Assembly: GCA_009377475.1 (NCBI GenBank)
Contig: WHTY01000001.1
Location: 62,001-126,000 of the forward strand
From: Actinophytocola sp.
GTDB taxonomy: Bacteria; Actinomycetota; Actinomycetes; Mycobacteriales; Pseudonocardiaceae
Length of the DNA stretch: 64,000 nucleotides
Direction of reading: 5' to 3'
The notes beneath the pieces were generated by a model. That model made no database searches. It was not told the DNA's origin and saw only the letters and a list, made by a program, of their open reading frames with translations. The position numbers and the translations under genes are program-made. Shown piece by piece: positions 29,027-38,679 of this stretch (the first letter of the stretch is position 1; each line of letters starts with the position of its first letter).

Positions 29027-29722
29027 ATGAGCGTCGCGTGCGAAGTGTGGTGGTCGCGGCCGCTGGCATCGGCGGACGACCACCTCCACACACTGGACGA
29101 CACGGAGCGCGGGCGGTTCAACGCCTACCGCCAGGACGCGGACAAGCTCCGGTTCCTCACCGGACGGCTACTCGCCCGCACCGCCGTCGCGCGATGGCTC
29201 GGGACGACACCAGAAGCGATCGCATTCGACGCCACCTGCGAGGACTGCGGCAAACCACACGGCAGACCGCGCGTGATCGGGCACGACGACGTCGCGCTCT
29301 CGCTGTCGCACTCCGGCGCTCGGGTGGGTGTCGCAGTAACAGCTGGCATGTCGGTGGGGCTCGACGTGGAGGCGACCAGCAGGCGCGCCGCTGGCGACCT
29401 CATCACCTACGCGCTCAACGACACCGAACGCGCTGCCTTGGCCCAGCTTGCCCCGGACGACGCTGCCGCTGCGTTCTTCACCTACTGGGCGCGCAAGGAA
29501 GCGTTGATGAAGGCGACTGGACGAGGGTTGAAGATCCCGTTGCGCAGCATCACCTTGTCCGCGCCCGGCGAGCCCGCTCGGTTGGTGGCGGCCGATGACG
29601 CCGCACTCGATCCGGCCGCCACGACGCTGCTGGACGTCGATCCCGGCCCTGGCTATCGCGCGGCCGTGGCGGTGTTGACGGACAAAGCTGTCGACATCAC
29701 CGAGCGCTGGACGTCGTTCTGA
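29027..29722 (+). CDS. 4'-phosphopantetheinyl transferase (Sfp type)
   Basis: Transfers the phosphopantetheine arm of CoA to carrier-protein serines of polyketide or nonribosomal peptide synthases; 231 residues. Both signature motifs are present: GLDVEATSR (Mg-binding) and FFTYWARKEALMKATGRGL. An N-terminal CEDCGKPHGRP is also typical of the family. Start at the ATG at 29027 after GGAGGTTGAGG. It converges with the isochorismate synthase gene, with a 21-bp repeat array between them. No carrier-protein gene cluster is present in the window. Confidence 0.9.
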   Translation: MSVACEVWWSRPLASADDHLHTLDDTERGRFNAYRQDADKLRFLTGRLLARTAVARWLGTTPEAIAFDATCEDCGKPHGRPRVIGHDDVALSLSHSGARVGVAVTAGMSVGLDVEATSRRAAGDLITYALNDTERAALAQLAPDDAAAAFFTYWARKEALMKATGRGLKIPLRSITLSAPGEPARLVAADDAALDPAATTLLDVDPGPGYRAAVAVLTDKAVDITERWTSF

Positions 29723-29733
29723 ACCGAACGCAG

Positions 29734-29849
29734 ACACAGCGTCCCGAATGCAGAACACAACGTCCGGAACGCAGGACACAGCGTCCGGAACGCCGAACAC
29801 AGCGTCCAGAACGCAGGACACGGCGTCGTGAGTGTCGGACACGGTGCGG
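29734..29849. repeat. 21-bp-period tandem repeat, family B (inverted orientation)
   Basis: Five consecutive units of exactly 21 bp (29734-29838) plus a partial sixth. Each begins ACACAGCGTCC or a close variant. This is the reverse complement of the family-B units at 28901-28963, so two arrays flank the phosphopantetheinyl transferase gene in opposite orientations. Confidence 0.9.
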
Positions 29850-29873
29850 CGACGAGCGCACCACCGAGACCGC

Positions 29874-31049
29874 TTACGCCTCCAGGTCGACGCCCATGGC
29901 TTGCAGGAGCGTCGTGAACTTCGCCGACGTCTCGGCCAGTTCCGCGTCCGGGTCGGAGGCGGCGACGATGCCGCCGCCCGCGTAGAGGCGCATCGATCGC
30001 TCCGCGATCTCGGCGCAGCGGATCGCGACGGCCCACTCGCCGTCGCCTGCGGCGTCGACCCAGCCGACCGCGCCCGCGTAGTAGTCCCGGTCGAACGGCT
30101 CCAGCTCCCCGACGAGCTCTCGCGCCGCGTCGGTGGGCGTGCCGCACACCGCTGGCGTCGGGTGCAACGCCGTGGCCAGCGCCAACGCGCTCACGTCGGG
30201 GTCGGCCAGCTCGCCGGTGATCTCCGTGCCGAGGTGCCACACGGCGGGCGTGGGCGCGAGCGAGGGCGTCGAGGGCACGTCGAGCGTGCGGCAGAACGGC
30301 CGCAGCGCCTCAACGACGGCCTCCACGACCAGCGCGTGCTCCGTTTTGTCCTTGGCCGAGGCCAGCAGGCCGCGCGCGTTGGCCTCGTCAACGTCGGGGT
30401 CGGTCGAGCGCGGCGCGGTGCCCGCGTGCGGATGCGCGACCACGCGCGTCCCGGAACGGCGCACCAGCAGCTCGGGACTGGCCCCGACCAGCGTGCGATC
30501 GCCTGGCAACGCGGCGGCGAAGGTGAAGCCGTCCGGATTGTCCGCGATGAGGTTGTGCAGGACGCTCACCGGATCGACGTCGGCGGCGAAGGCGACGTCG
30601 AGAGCGCGCGCGAGCACGACCTTGCGCAGCGCACCGTCCCGCAACGGCGCAAGAGCGCGCGACACGGCGTCGACGTGCGCCGCCTGCTCGGGCACCGCCA
30701 ACAACCGTGAGGGCACGCCGATCTCGCGTGTGGGCAACGCCCGGATCCGCTCGTGCGCCGGCCCGGCCACGCGCAGCTCACGCGGCACGACGAGCCGAGG
30801 CGCTGGTCCCGCCGTCATGTCGAAGGGCAGCACACCGACGGCGAGCGGCGTCGCGGCGTCGTCCAGCTCAGCGAACAGCGCGGAATCAACCGCAGCAGAA
30901 TCACCCACGAAGGGGACCTCGCGCTCAACGCCGCGCGCGAACAGCGTGCGCTGCTGGGTGGCGAACAGGAAATCACCACGGCGATAGTCGGCGAGCGCAC
31001 GTACGGGGTCGGCCACGCCCTGGCGCGACATGCTCGCGGTATCCGTCAC
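29874..31049 (-). CDS. isochorismate synthase (EntC/DhbC/MenF family)
   Basis: Chorismate-utilising enzyme of 391 residues converting chorismate to isochorismate for menaquinone or siderophore synthesis. Signature segments are RKVVLARALDV, FAAALPGDRTLVGASPELLV, AHPHAGTAPRS, AVCGTPTDAARELV and YYAGAVGWVDAAGDGEWAVA, plus the C-terminal LYAGGGIVAASDPDAELAET. The start is the GTG at 31049, with the ATG at 31031 as an alternative. No 2,3-dihydroxybenzoate genes accompany it, so whether it serves menaquinone or siderophore synthesis is open. Confidence 0.9.
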   Translation of the reverse strand: MTDTASMSRQGVADPVRALADYRRGDFLFATQQRTLFARGVEREVPFVGDSAAVDSALFAELDDAATPLAVGVLPFDMTAGPAPRLVVPRELRVAGPAHERIRALPTREIGVPSRLLAVPEQAAHVDAVSRALAPLRDGALRKVVLARALDVAFAADVDPVSVLHNLIADNPDGFTFAAALPGDRTLVGASPELLVRRSGTRVVAHPHAGTAPRSTDPDVDEANARGLLASAKDKTEHALVVEAVVEALRPFCRTLDVPSTPSLAPTPAVWHLGTEITGELADPDVSALALATALHPTPAVCGTPTDAARELVGELEPFDRDYYAGAVGWVDAAGDGEWAVAIRCAEIAERSMRLYAGGGIVAASDPDAELAETSAKFTTLLQAMGVDLEA

Positions 31050-31130
31050 GGAACGATTGTGGCACTACCTCGCTGCCTGGTTTCGCAGTCGTGATCAGTG
31101 CAACTGCCCCGCGAAGACACGCGCAAGCCG

Positions 31131-31162
31131 CCTGGTAGACGCCCGCCACGGCGTCTACCAGG
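31131..31162 (-). terminator. hairpin after mihF
   Basis: A perfect 13-bp stem (CCTGGTAGACGCC/GGCGTCTACCAGG) with a 6-base loop between the mIHF stop and the isochorismate synthase start. There is no T-run, as is common in actinobacteria. Confidence 0.75.
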
Positions 31163-31208
31163 TCTTATGCCGGCACCTGGCGTGCCGGTGGAGACCTATG
31201 GGGATGTA

Positions 31209-31520
31209 CTACTTGAGCGCGTCGAGCAACGCGGCGCGCTGCCGCTCACCGAGACCAGCCGCGCGGCGGTCCGGGTCGATACCTGCCTGTTCGAGCAGCG
31301 CCGCGACCTTCACGGCACCCAGGCCGGGGACGGCCTTGAGCAGGGCCGCGACCTTGGTCTTGCCGATGGTCTTGTCCTCCTTGGCGCGCTTGAGCACCGA
31401 GTCGATGCTCTGCTTGCCAGACTTGATCGACGCGAGCAGCTCGGACCGGGCCTTGCGAGCTTCCGCCGCCTTGGCGAGCGCTTCGGCGCGCTGCTCCGGA
31501 GTCAACGTGGGCAGAGCCAA
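31209..31520 (-). CDS. mihF: mycobacterial-type integration host factor (mIHF/sIHF)
   Basis: Small nucleoid-associated DNA-binding protein, 103 residues, of the actinobacterial mIHF/sIHF family (an S13-like helix-two-turn-helix fold, not related to enteric IHF). It begins LALPTLTPEQRAEALAKAAE, continues with the basic region RKARSELLASIKSGKQS, and ends with the DNA-contact part KTKVAALLKAVPGLGAVKVA and GIDPDRRAAGLGERQR. The start is a TTG at 31520 preceded by GAGGAAGG; an upstream open extension lacks family similarity. A hairpin follows the gene. Confidence 0.88.
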   Translation of the reverse strand: MALPTLTPEQRAEALAKAAEARKARSELLASIKSGKQSIDSVLKRAKEDKTIGKTKVAALLKAVPGLGAVKVAALLEQAGIDPDRRAAGLGERQRAALLDALK

Positions 31521-31753
31521 CGTACTAATCCTTCCTCTTTGCGCTTGATCGTCCTGCCATTCGCGGGCCGCGAACCGACCCGCCCGGACAGGCACTACTC
31601 ACCAAGTAAACGCCAACCCGGCCAAACGTGCTGCACCGACACGCCATATCGCCTGGTTGAAGCACTCATGCGAAAGGTGGATATCGAGTGTTGCCGACGG
31701 GGTTACGCTCGCCACAAACCGCTTCCGTGGCCTACGTGACACCAGGAGTTCTC

Positions 31754-33379
31754 ATGCTCGGCACCATGCAAGACGTTCCACTCTCGCTGTCCCAGTTGCT
31801 CCGCTACGGCGCGAGCACACACGGCGCGAGCGAGGTCGTCACATGGACAGGCGAGGAACCCCGGCGGGAGACGTACGCGCAGGTCGGCGAGCGGGCCGCG
31901 CGACTGGCGAACGCGCTGCGTTCCCTCGGCATCACCGCAGATCAGCGCGTTGCGACGTTCATGTGGAACAACAACGAACACCTTGAGGCGTACCTCGCCG
32001 TCCCCGCGATGGGCGCGGTGCTGCACACCCTCAACATCCGGCTGTTCCCTGACCAGTTGATCTTCGTCGCGAACCATGCGGAGGACGAGGTCATCATCGT
32101 CGACGGCACGCTGGTGCCGCTGCTGGCGAAGCAGCTGCCCGAGCTGAAGACCGTCCGGCACGTCATCGTCGCCAACGGCGAGGCGTCCTCGCTAGAAGCA
32201 CCCGATGGGGTGAGTGTGCATTCCTACGAGGAACTGCTCGCCGCGCAGCCGGACACCTTCGACTGGCCCGAGATCGACGAGAACTCCGCCGCCGCGATGT
32301 GCTACACGTCGGGCACGACCGGCGACCCGAAGGGCGTCGTCTACTCGCACCGCTCCATCTGGCTGCACTCCATGCAGGTGTGCATGAGTGACAGCATGGC
32401 GCTGTCGCAGGCGGACAAGGCCCTCGCGATCGTCCCGCAGTTCCACGCGATGTCGTGGGGCCTGCCGTATGCCGCGTTCATGGTCGGCGCGTCGCTCGTC
32501 ATGCCGGACCGCTTCCTGCAGCCTGGCCCGATCGCGGAGATGCTGGCCGCCGAGATGCCGACGTTCGCCGCCGCCGTCCCGACCGTGTGGCAGGGACTGT
32601 TGCAGCACCTGGAAGCCAACCCGCAGGACATCTCCCACCTGCGCGAAGTCGTCATCGGCGGCTCCGCGGTGCCGCCCGCGATGATGCACACCTTCGAGAA
32701 GCAGTACGGCGTTCCCGTGCTGCACGCCTGGGGCATGACCGAGACGTCGCCGCTGGGCAGCGTCGCCCGCGCACCCGTGGGCACCACGGGCGAGCAGGCG
32801 TGGGCGTACCGGTACACGCAGGGCCGCTTCCCGGCGTCGGTGCGCGCGCGGCTGATCGACGACTCCGGTGCCGAGCTGCCGTGGGACGGCCAGAGCGTCG
32901 GCGAGCTCGAAGTGCGCGGGCCGTGGATCACCGCCTCCTATCATGGTGTCGAGGACCCGGAGAAGTTCCACGACGGCTGGCTGCGCACCGGCGACGTCGG
33001 TCACGTCACCCCGGACGGCTTCCTGACGCTGACCGACCGGTCGAAGGACGTCATCAAGTCGGGTGGCGAGTGGATCTCGTCGGTGGAGCTGGAGAACGAC
33101 GTCATGGCGCATCCGTCCGTCGCGGAGGCTGCCGTCATCGGCATCCCGGACGAGAAGTGGGACGAACGCCCGCTGGTCGCCGTCGTACTCAAGGAGGGCG
33201 AGCAGGTTTCCGCCGCCGAGCTGCGGGACTTCCTCAGCGACAAGGTCGCGAAGTGGCAGCTCCCGGAGAACTGGACGTTCGTGGACGAGGTGCCCAAGAC
33301 CAGCGTCGGCAAGTTCGACAAGAAGCGGCTGCGCACGGCTAACGCCGAGGGTCAGCTGGAGATCACCCGGCTGACGTAG
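31754..33379 (+). CDS. long-chain acyl-CoA synthetase (FadD)
   Basis: AMP-forming fatty-acid-CoA ligase of 541 residues. ATP-binding motif CYTSGTTGDPKGVVYSHRS, acyl-adenylate motif HAWGMTETSPLG, hinge GWLRTGDVGHVTPDGFLTL and DRSKDVIKSGGEWISSVELE, and the catalytic Lys in VPKTSVGKFDKKRLR. The start is the ATG at 31754 after GGAG. It is divergent from mihF across about 230 bases with no recognised operator. It probably activates medium- or long-chain fatty acids; no steroid link is evident. Confidence 0.9.
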   Translation: MLGTMQDVPLSLSQLLRYGASTHGASEVVTWTGEEPRRETYAQVGERAARLANALRSLGITADQRVATFMWNNNEHLEAYLAVPAMGAVLHTLNIRLFPDQLIFVANHAEDEVIIVDGTLVPLLAKQLPELKTVRHVIVANGEASSLEAPDGVSVHSYEELLAAQPDTFDWPEIDENSAAAMCYTSGTTGDPKGVVYSHRSIWLHSMQVCMSDSMALSQADKALAIVPQFHAMSWGLPYAAFMVGASLVMPDRFLQPGPIAEMLAAEMPTFAAAVPTVWQGLLQHLEANPQDISHLREVVIGGSAVPPAMMHTFEKQYGVPVLHAWGMTETSPLGSVARAPVGTTGEQAWAYRYTQGRFPASVRARLIDDSGAELPWDGQSVGELEVRGPWITASYHGVEDPEKFHDGWLRTGDVGHVTPDGFLTLTDRSKDVIKSGGEWISSVELENDVMAHPSVAEAAVIGIPDEKWDERPLVAVVLKEGEQVSAAELRDFLSDKVAKWQLPENWTFVDEVPKTSVGKFDKKRLRTANAEGQLEITRLT

Positions 33380-33405
33380 CGACGACCGGGGACGGTCGGT
33401 CACAC

Positions 33406-34245
33406 TTGAGGGCCGTGTTCACGTTTCGCGACGCCGAGTACCCGGCCGACCCGTACCCCGGACGTCGTGCGCCGACGTCGTTCGTGCACGTCGACGGCGT
33501 TGGCTACCCGCTGACGGCGGAGCCCAGCGGCTACGTCGTCAGCGGCGCGAACGGCAGCGGGCCGGACGGCAGCGGGCCGGACGGCAGCGGCGGCAGCCGG
33601 GACGTCGACGGGCGCGGCGGCGTACCGCTGGACGCCTGGCTCGCCGCACGCGGCGCTCAACCGCTGGCGGGACGGACACCGGTCCTGGCGTACGGCTCCA
33701 ACGCCTGCCCGTCGAAGCTCACCTGGTTGCGCGACAACCTAGGCTTCACCGGACCGGCCGTGGCTCTGCTCGCCGACTGCGTCGGGTACGCCGCGGTGTG
33801 GACGACCGGCGTGCGCGCCCGCGACAACCAGCGCACGGTGACGCTCACGCTCATGCCGAACGTCCAGGGCGTCTCGGACACCCCGGCCGTCACCGAGCAG
33901 CACGTCGTCCTGCTGGCCACCGACGACCAGCTCAAAACGCTCGACAAATGCGAGGGCGCTGACCTGAGCTGCTGGGGCGAGCCGGGCAGGGCCGACCCGC
34001 GCTACCGCCGCGAGCTGCTGCCGGACGGCGTCGTGTCGGTCGCCGGCGCGGCGCTGACCGCCCCGGTGCAGGCGTACGTCGGATGTCACCCGGACCGGTT
34101 ACCGGCGTTGGTGGACGGCGTCCCGGTCCGTGCAGTGGAGGGCGCCTTCCCTGCGTCAGACGCAACGAACGACGCCTTCACCGCACCCAACGCAGTGAAA
34201 GCGTCATTCAGCGCATCCGGTGACACCCCGCCGCACCCGCCCTGA
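33406..34245 (+). CDS. gamma-glutamylcyclotransferase-like protein with repeat-derived tail
   Basis: Protein of about 279 residues. The central motif LAYGSNACPSKL matches the substrate-binding YGSN loop of gamma-glutamylcyclotransferase/AIG2-like folds. The enzymatic role is unproven. Two repeat-derived parts stand out: a Gly/Ser/Pro/Asp-rich linker (NGSGPDGSGPDGSGG, about residues 49-63) made of a 15-bp tandem repeat, and a C-terminal tail (NDAFTAPNAVKASFSA) that looks like translated intergenic repeat. The start is a TTG at 33406; GTG 33415 is possible. Confidence 0.6.
   Translation: MRAVFTFRDAEYPADPYPGRRAPTSFVHVDGVGYPLTAEPSGYVVSGANGSGPDGSGPDGSGGSRDVDGRGGVPLDAWLAARGAQPLAGRTPVLAYGSNACPSKLTWLRDNLGFTGPAVALLADCVGYAAVWTTGVRARDNQRTVTLTLMPNVQGVSDTPAVTEQHVVLLATDDQLKTLDKCEGADLSCWGEPGRADPRYRRELLPDGVVSVAGAALTAPVQAYVGCHPDRLPALVDGVPVRAVEGAFPASDATNDAFTAPNAVKASFSASGDTPPHPP
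34136..34216. repeat. about 30-bp degenerate repeat at the 3' end of a CDS
   Basis: Two to three related units containing GAACGACGCCTTCA, GTGAAAGCGTCATTCA and GGAGGGCGCCTTCC. They encode the terminal residues of the gamma-glutamylcyclotransferase-like protein. Units of this GAAxGCGCCTTC type look like mobile intergenic repeats rather than selected protein sequence. Confidence 0.55.
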
Positions 34246-34303
34246 TCACCGCGCGCGATCATTGGCCGTGCTGGGAGGCTGCGATCGCGCGAGGAGGCAC
34301 GCC

Positions 34304-35242
34304 ATGGCGTTCGACGTCCCGCACGCGGGGGGCACGGTGCCGCACGCCATCGAGGTCACTGGCCTGCGCAAACGCTACGGCGACATCGTCGCGCTCGACG
34401 ACGTCGGCTTCACTGTCGGCCCTGGTGAGCTGTTCGGTTTCGTCGGCAGCAACGGCGCGGGCAAGACCACGACGATGCGGATCATGCTCGGCGTGCTCGC
34501 CGCCGACGCCGGTGAGGTGCGCTTCGACGGCACGCCGATCGGCCGCGAGACCCGCGCTCGCATCGGCTACATGCCGGAGGAACGCGGGCTCTATCCGAAG
34601 ATGACCGTCCGCGACCAGCTGATTTACCTCGCCCGGCTGCACGGCCTCGCCACCAACGACGCCCACGCCGCCGCCGAGAACTGGATCAGGCGACTCGGGC
34701 TCGCGGACCGCCGCGACGACGAGATCCAGAAGCTCAGCCTCGGCAACCAGCAGCGGGTGCAGCTCGCCGCCGCGCTGGTGCACGACCCGGCGCTGCTGGT
34801 GCTGGACGAGCCGTTCTCCGGCCTCGACCCGGTCGCCGTCGACGTCATGAGCGAGGTCCTGCGGGAGAAGGCCGCGCATGGCGTGCCGGTGGTGTTCTCC
34901 AGCCACCAGCTCGCGCTGGTCGAGGGGCTGTGCGACCGCGTCGGCATCATCCGCGACGGCGCGATGGTGGCCGTCGGCAGCATCGACGAGCTGACCGCCG
35001 ACGCCACCACGCGGCTGCGGGTCAGCGTCGAAAGCGCGCCGGGATGGGCGGACGGCCTCGAGGGCGTGCGGGTCGTCAGCGCAAACGGCGGCGCGACGCT
35101 GCTCGAACTGGCACCGGACGTCGATGAGCAGGCGGTGCTGCGGGCCGCGATGGCGGCGGGCAGGGTCACCGAGCTCTCCCGGCACCGGCCGACGCTGGCC
35201 GAACTGTTCCGCAACGTCGTCGTGGAAGGGAACGCCCAGTGA
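34304..35242 (+). CDS. ABC transporter ATP-binding protein (NatA-like)
   Basis: ATPase subunit, 312 residues, of an ABC-2-type exporter. Walker A is GSNGAGKTTT, the signature reads LSLGNQQRVQLAAAL, Walker B is LLVLDEPFSGLDP, followed by the switch His in SSHQLALVE. The C-terminal DUF4162-like region fits NatA-type sodium/drug exporters. The ATG at 34304 follows GAGGAGG. Its stop overlaps the permease GTG (GTGA), so the pair forms one transporter. Substrate is not deducible. Confidence 0.92.
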   Translation: MAFDVPHAGGTVPHAIEVTGLRKRYGDIVALDDVGFTVGPGELFGFVGSNGAGKTTTMRIMLGVLAADAGEVRFDGTPIGRETRARIGYMPEERGLYPKMTVRDQLIYLARLHGLATNDAHAAAENWIRRLGLADRRDDEIQKLSLGNQQRVQLAAALVHDPALLVLDEPFSGLDPVAVDVMSEVLREKAAHGVPVVFSSHQLALVEGLCDRVGIIRDGAMVAVGSIDELTADATTRLRVSVESAPGWADGLEGVRVVSANGGATLLELAPDVDEQAVLRAAMAAGRVTELSRHRPTLAELFRNVVVEGNAQ

Positions 35243-36423
35243 CATCGGCCGCCGCGGTGCGCCTCGTCGCGCAACGAGAACTGGTGCTCCGGCTGCGCAC
35301 GAAGTGGTTCTTGATCGGCACGCTGGTGATCATCGCCGTGATGGCGGGCTACGTGCTGCTCCAGATGTCGGTCTTCGGCGACGAGGACCGCAGCCGGATC
35401 GGCTTCGCCGGCCAGGCGACCGGCCTGTCCGAACGGGTCGCCACCGCGTCGGCGGAGCTGGACATCGACGTCGACACGACCACCGTGACCGACGTCGCGG
35501 CCGCGAAGGCCCAGCTCAGCGACGGCGCACTTGACGCGGTGGTCACCGGCACCGCCGCCGAGATGCGGGTGCTCGTCAAGGACGGGCTGAACCCCAGGCT
35601 GCGCGCGGTGCTGACCGGGCTGTCCCGGCAGGAGGTGCTGACCGCGAAGCTCGCGGAGGCGGGCGTGCCCGACCCGGCGCGCGTGATGGCGGAGGCGAAC
35701 GCCGCGCAGGTCACGGTCACCGCGATCGAGCCGAACGGCACCGAGGACGGCCAGCGGCTCGCCATCGGCGCGATCATGGCGTTCCTGCTGTTCATGTCGA
35801 TCAACGCCTACGGCACGTTGGTCGCCCAGGGCGTCGTCGAGGAGAAGGCGAGCCGGGTCGTGGAGATCCTGCTCGCGACGATCCGGCCGTGGCAGCTGCT
35901 GCTCGGCAAGATCATCGGCATCGGGCTGGTCGGCCTCATCCAACTGGTCGCGATCGCGGCAGCGGGGATCGCGCTGGCGTTGGCCGCCGACGTCCTCACG
36001 CTGTCCGGCGTCGCGGTGGGCACGCTGGTGTGGGGCGTGGTCTGGTACCTGCTCGGGTTCTTCCTGTACGCCGCGCTGTTCGCGGGTTCCGGCGCGCTGG
36101 TGTCACGGCAGGAGGACGCCCAGTCCGTGCTCACCCCGGTGACGATGGTGCTGGTCGTCGGCTTCCTCGCCGGGTTCAACGTGATGATCGCCGACGCGGA
36201 CGGCACGGCGGCGCGCGTCCTGTCGCTGGTCCCGCTGCTGTCGCCGATCCTGATGCCCGGGCGCATCGCGGCGGGCGACGTCGCCGCGTGGGAGAGCGCG
36301 CTGGCCATCGGGCTCACGCTCGCCGCGATCGCGCTGGTCACCTACCTCGGCGGGCGGATCTACCAGAACGCCGTGCTGCACACCGGCAGCCGGATGAAGC
36401 TGGCGGCGGCGCTGCGGGGCTGA
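35239..36423 (+). CDS. ABC-2 type transporter permease (NatB-like)
   Basis: Membrane subunit of 394 residues. An N-terminal membrane helix (about 26-47, FLIGTLVIIAVMAGYVLLQM) is followed by a large external domain to about residue 170. Then come five to six helices including IGAIMAFLLFMSINAYGTLV, IIGIGLVGLIQLVAIAAAGI and LVWGVVWYLLGFFLYAALFA. The conserved VVEEKASRVVEILLATIRPWQLLLGK loop, split here around the charged EEK, is typical of NatB-type permeases. It pairs with the ATPase upstream. Confidence 0.9.
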   Translation: MTSAAAVRLVAQRELVLRLRTKWFLIGTLVIIAVMAGYVLLQMSVFGDEDRSRIGFAGQATGLSERVATASAELDIDVDTTTVTDVAAAKAQLSDGALDAVVTGTAAEMRVLVKDGLNPRLRAVLTGLSRQEVLTAKLAEAGVPDPARVMAEANAAQVTVTAIEPNGTEDGQRLAIGAIMAFLLFMSINAYGTLVAQGVVEEKASRVVEILLATIRPWQLLLGKIIGIGLVGLIQLVAIAAAGIALALAADVLTLSGVAVGTLVWGVVWYLLGFFLYAALFAGSGALVSRQEDAQSVLTPVTMVLVVGFLAGFNVMIADADGTAARVLSLVPLLSPILMPGRIAAGDVAAWESALAIGLTLAAIALVTYLGGRIYQNAVLHTGSRMKLAAALRG

Positions 36424-36428
36424 GCGCA

Positions 36429-36453
36429 GCCCCGCTGGGCACACCAGCGGGGC
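36429..36453. terminator. bidirectional terminator between natB-like gene and gltA
   Basis: A 10-bp perfect stem GCCCCGCTGG/CCAGCGGGGC with a 5-base loop between two convergent stop codons. Confidence 0.85.
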
Positions 36454-36492
36454 GTCGGCGGCTCGCGGCCGCAACGGACACGCGCACCACGT

Positions 36493-37809
<1,317 letters not shown>

Positions 37810-38032
37810 GTACGTCCCTCTCACATCACACGGGACGGCTGCGCCTGACTGGGCTCGGTCGGCTGTGGTCAACCAGCCCCAGACAGGACCCGCACCGCAC
37901 ACCGCCCCGTTGGGGTATGAATTCCGCCTTACGCTAGTGCAGAGAGCACCATTCGCGCAGCACCTGGCTACCCTCCAACGGCGGAGTTGGGAACATTCTC
38001 ACAGTCGATCGATGAGCGCCAGGTGGCGTGAA

Positions 38033-38608
38033 TCACTCTCTTGTGAGTCCGTCGAGCAGCAGTTCGGACAACGCGGTGTACGCCTCGGCGTCGCTGACCC
38101 CGGCGCGGTCGGCCACGACGCCGGTCTGGATCGCCTCGATCAGCACGCCGACGAACTGGGCGATCAACGTCGCGTGCACGTCCCGGAACGTCCCGTCGCA
38201 CACGCCGTCGTCGATGAAGGACGAAATGCGCTCCGCCGCCGCGCGGCTGTTGGATTCGTACTCCACGCGGGCGGGCGCGAACTCCGCGATGTCGCGCATG
38301 AACTCCGCCGACGCCCGGTGCAGTTGGTCGGACACGCCAGCCAAGTACGTCGCGACGACGTCGCGCGCGTCGGTCTTGCCCTCGATGCGTTCCTCGATGG
38401 TGCGGGCGGCGCCCTTGAAGAACCGGCGGACGACGAGCGTCGCGAGCTGTTCCTTGCTGGCCGCGAGGGTGTAGAGCGTCGACTTCGAGCAGCTGAGCTG
38501 CGCCGCGAGGTCGTCAAGGGTGAACGCGGCGAAGCCCTTGGCGAGGAACAGTTCCTCCAGCTCGGCGAGCAATGCCTGCTGCCGGGCCGTCGGCTGTCTG
38601 CGTGCCAT
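38033..38608 (-). CDS. TetR-family transcriptional regulator
   Basis: Repressor of 191 residues. The helix-turn-helix region is [20 protein letters not shown], then [20 protein letters not shown], and the C-terminal TetR_C domain runs from about residue 70. It is transcribed divergently from an acyl-CoA dehydrogenase gene across 71 bases containing inverted CAGTA/TACTG half-sites, so it probably represses that gene and itself. Ligand unknown, likely an acyl-CoA. Confidence 0.87.
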   Translation of the reverse strand: MARRQPTARQQALLAELEELFLAKGFAAFTLDDLAAQLSCSKSTLYTLAASKEQLATLVVRRFFKGAARTIEERIEGKTDARDVVATYLAGVSDQLHRASAEFMRDIAEFAPARVEYESNSRAAAERISSFIDDGVCDGTFRDVHATLIAQFVGVLIEAIQTGVVADRAGVSDAEAYTALSELLLDGLTRE

Positions 38609-38642
38609 GTTCTAGAGCGTACGGTAGTACTGAGCTACGATC

Positions 38643-38666
38643 TACAGTATCGTTTTCAGTACTGTA
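38643..38666. promoter_or_regulatory. inverted-repeat operator between tetR and acyl-CoA dehydrogenase
   Basis: TACAGTA and TACTGTA are separated by 10 bp. A further GTAGTACTGA half-site lies just upstream at about 38625. The site is 14 bases before the dehydrogenase ATG and is the best candidate operator of the divergent TetR protein. Confidence 0.65.
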
Positions 38667-38679
38667 TTGGAGCGTCGAC

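Noticed and set aside
29027..31049. A siderophore biosynthesis cluster
   Set aside because: Only a phosphopantetheinyl transferase and an isochorismate synthase are present; no carrier protein, adenylation or export gene accompanies them.
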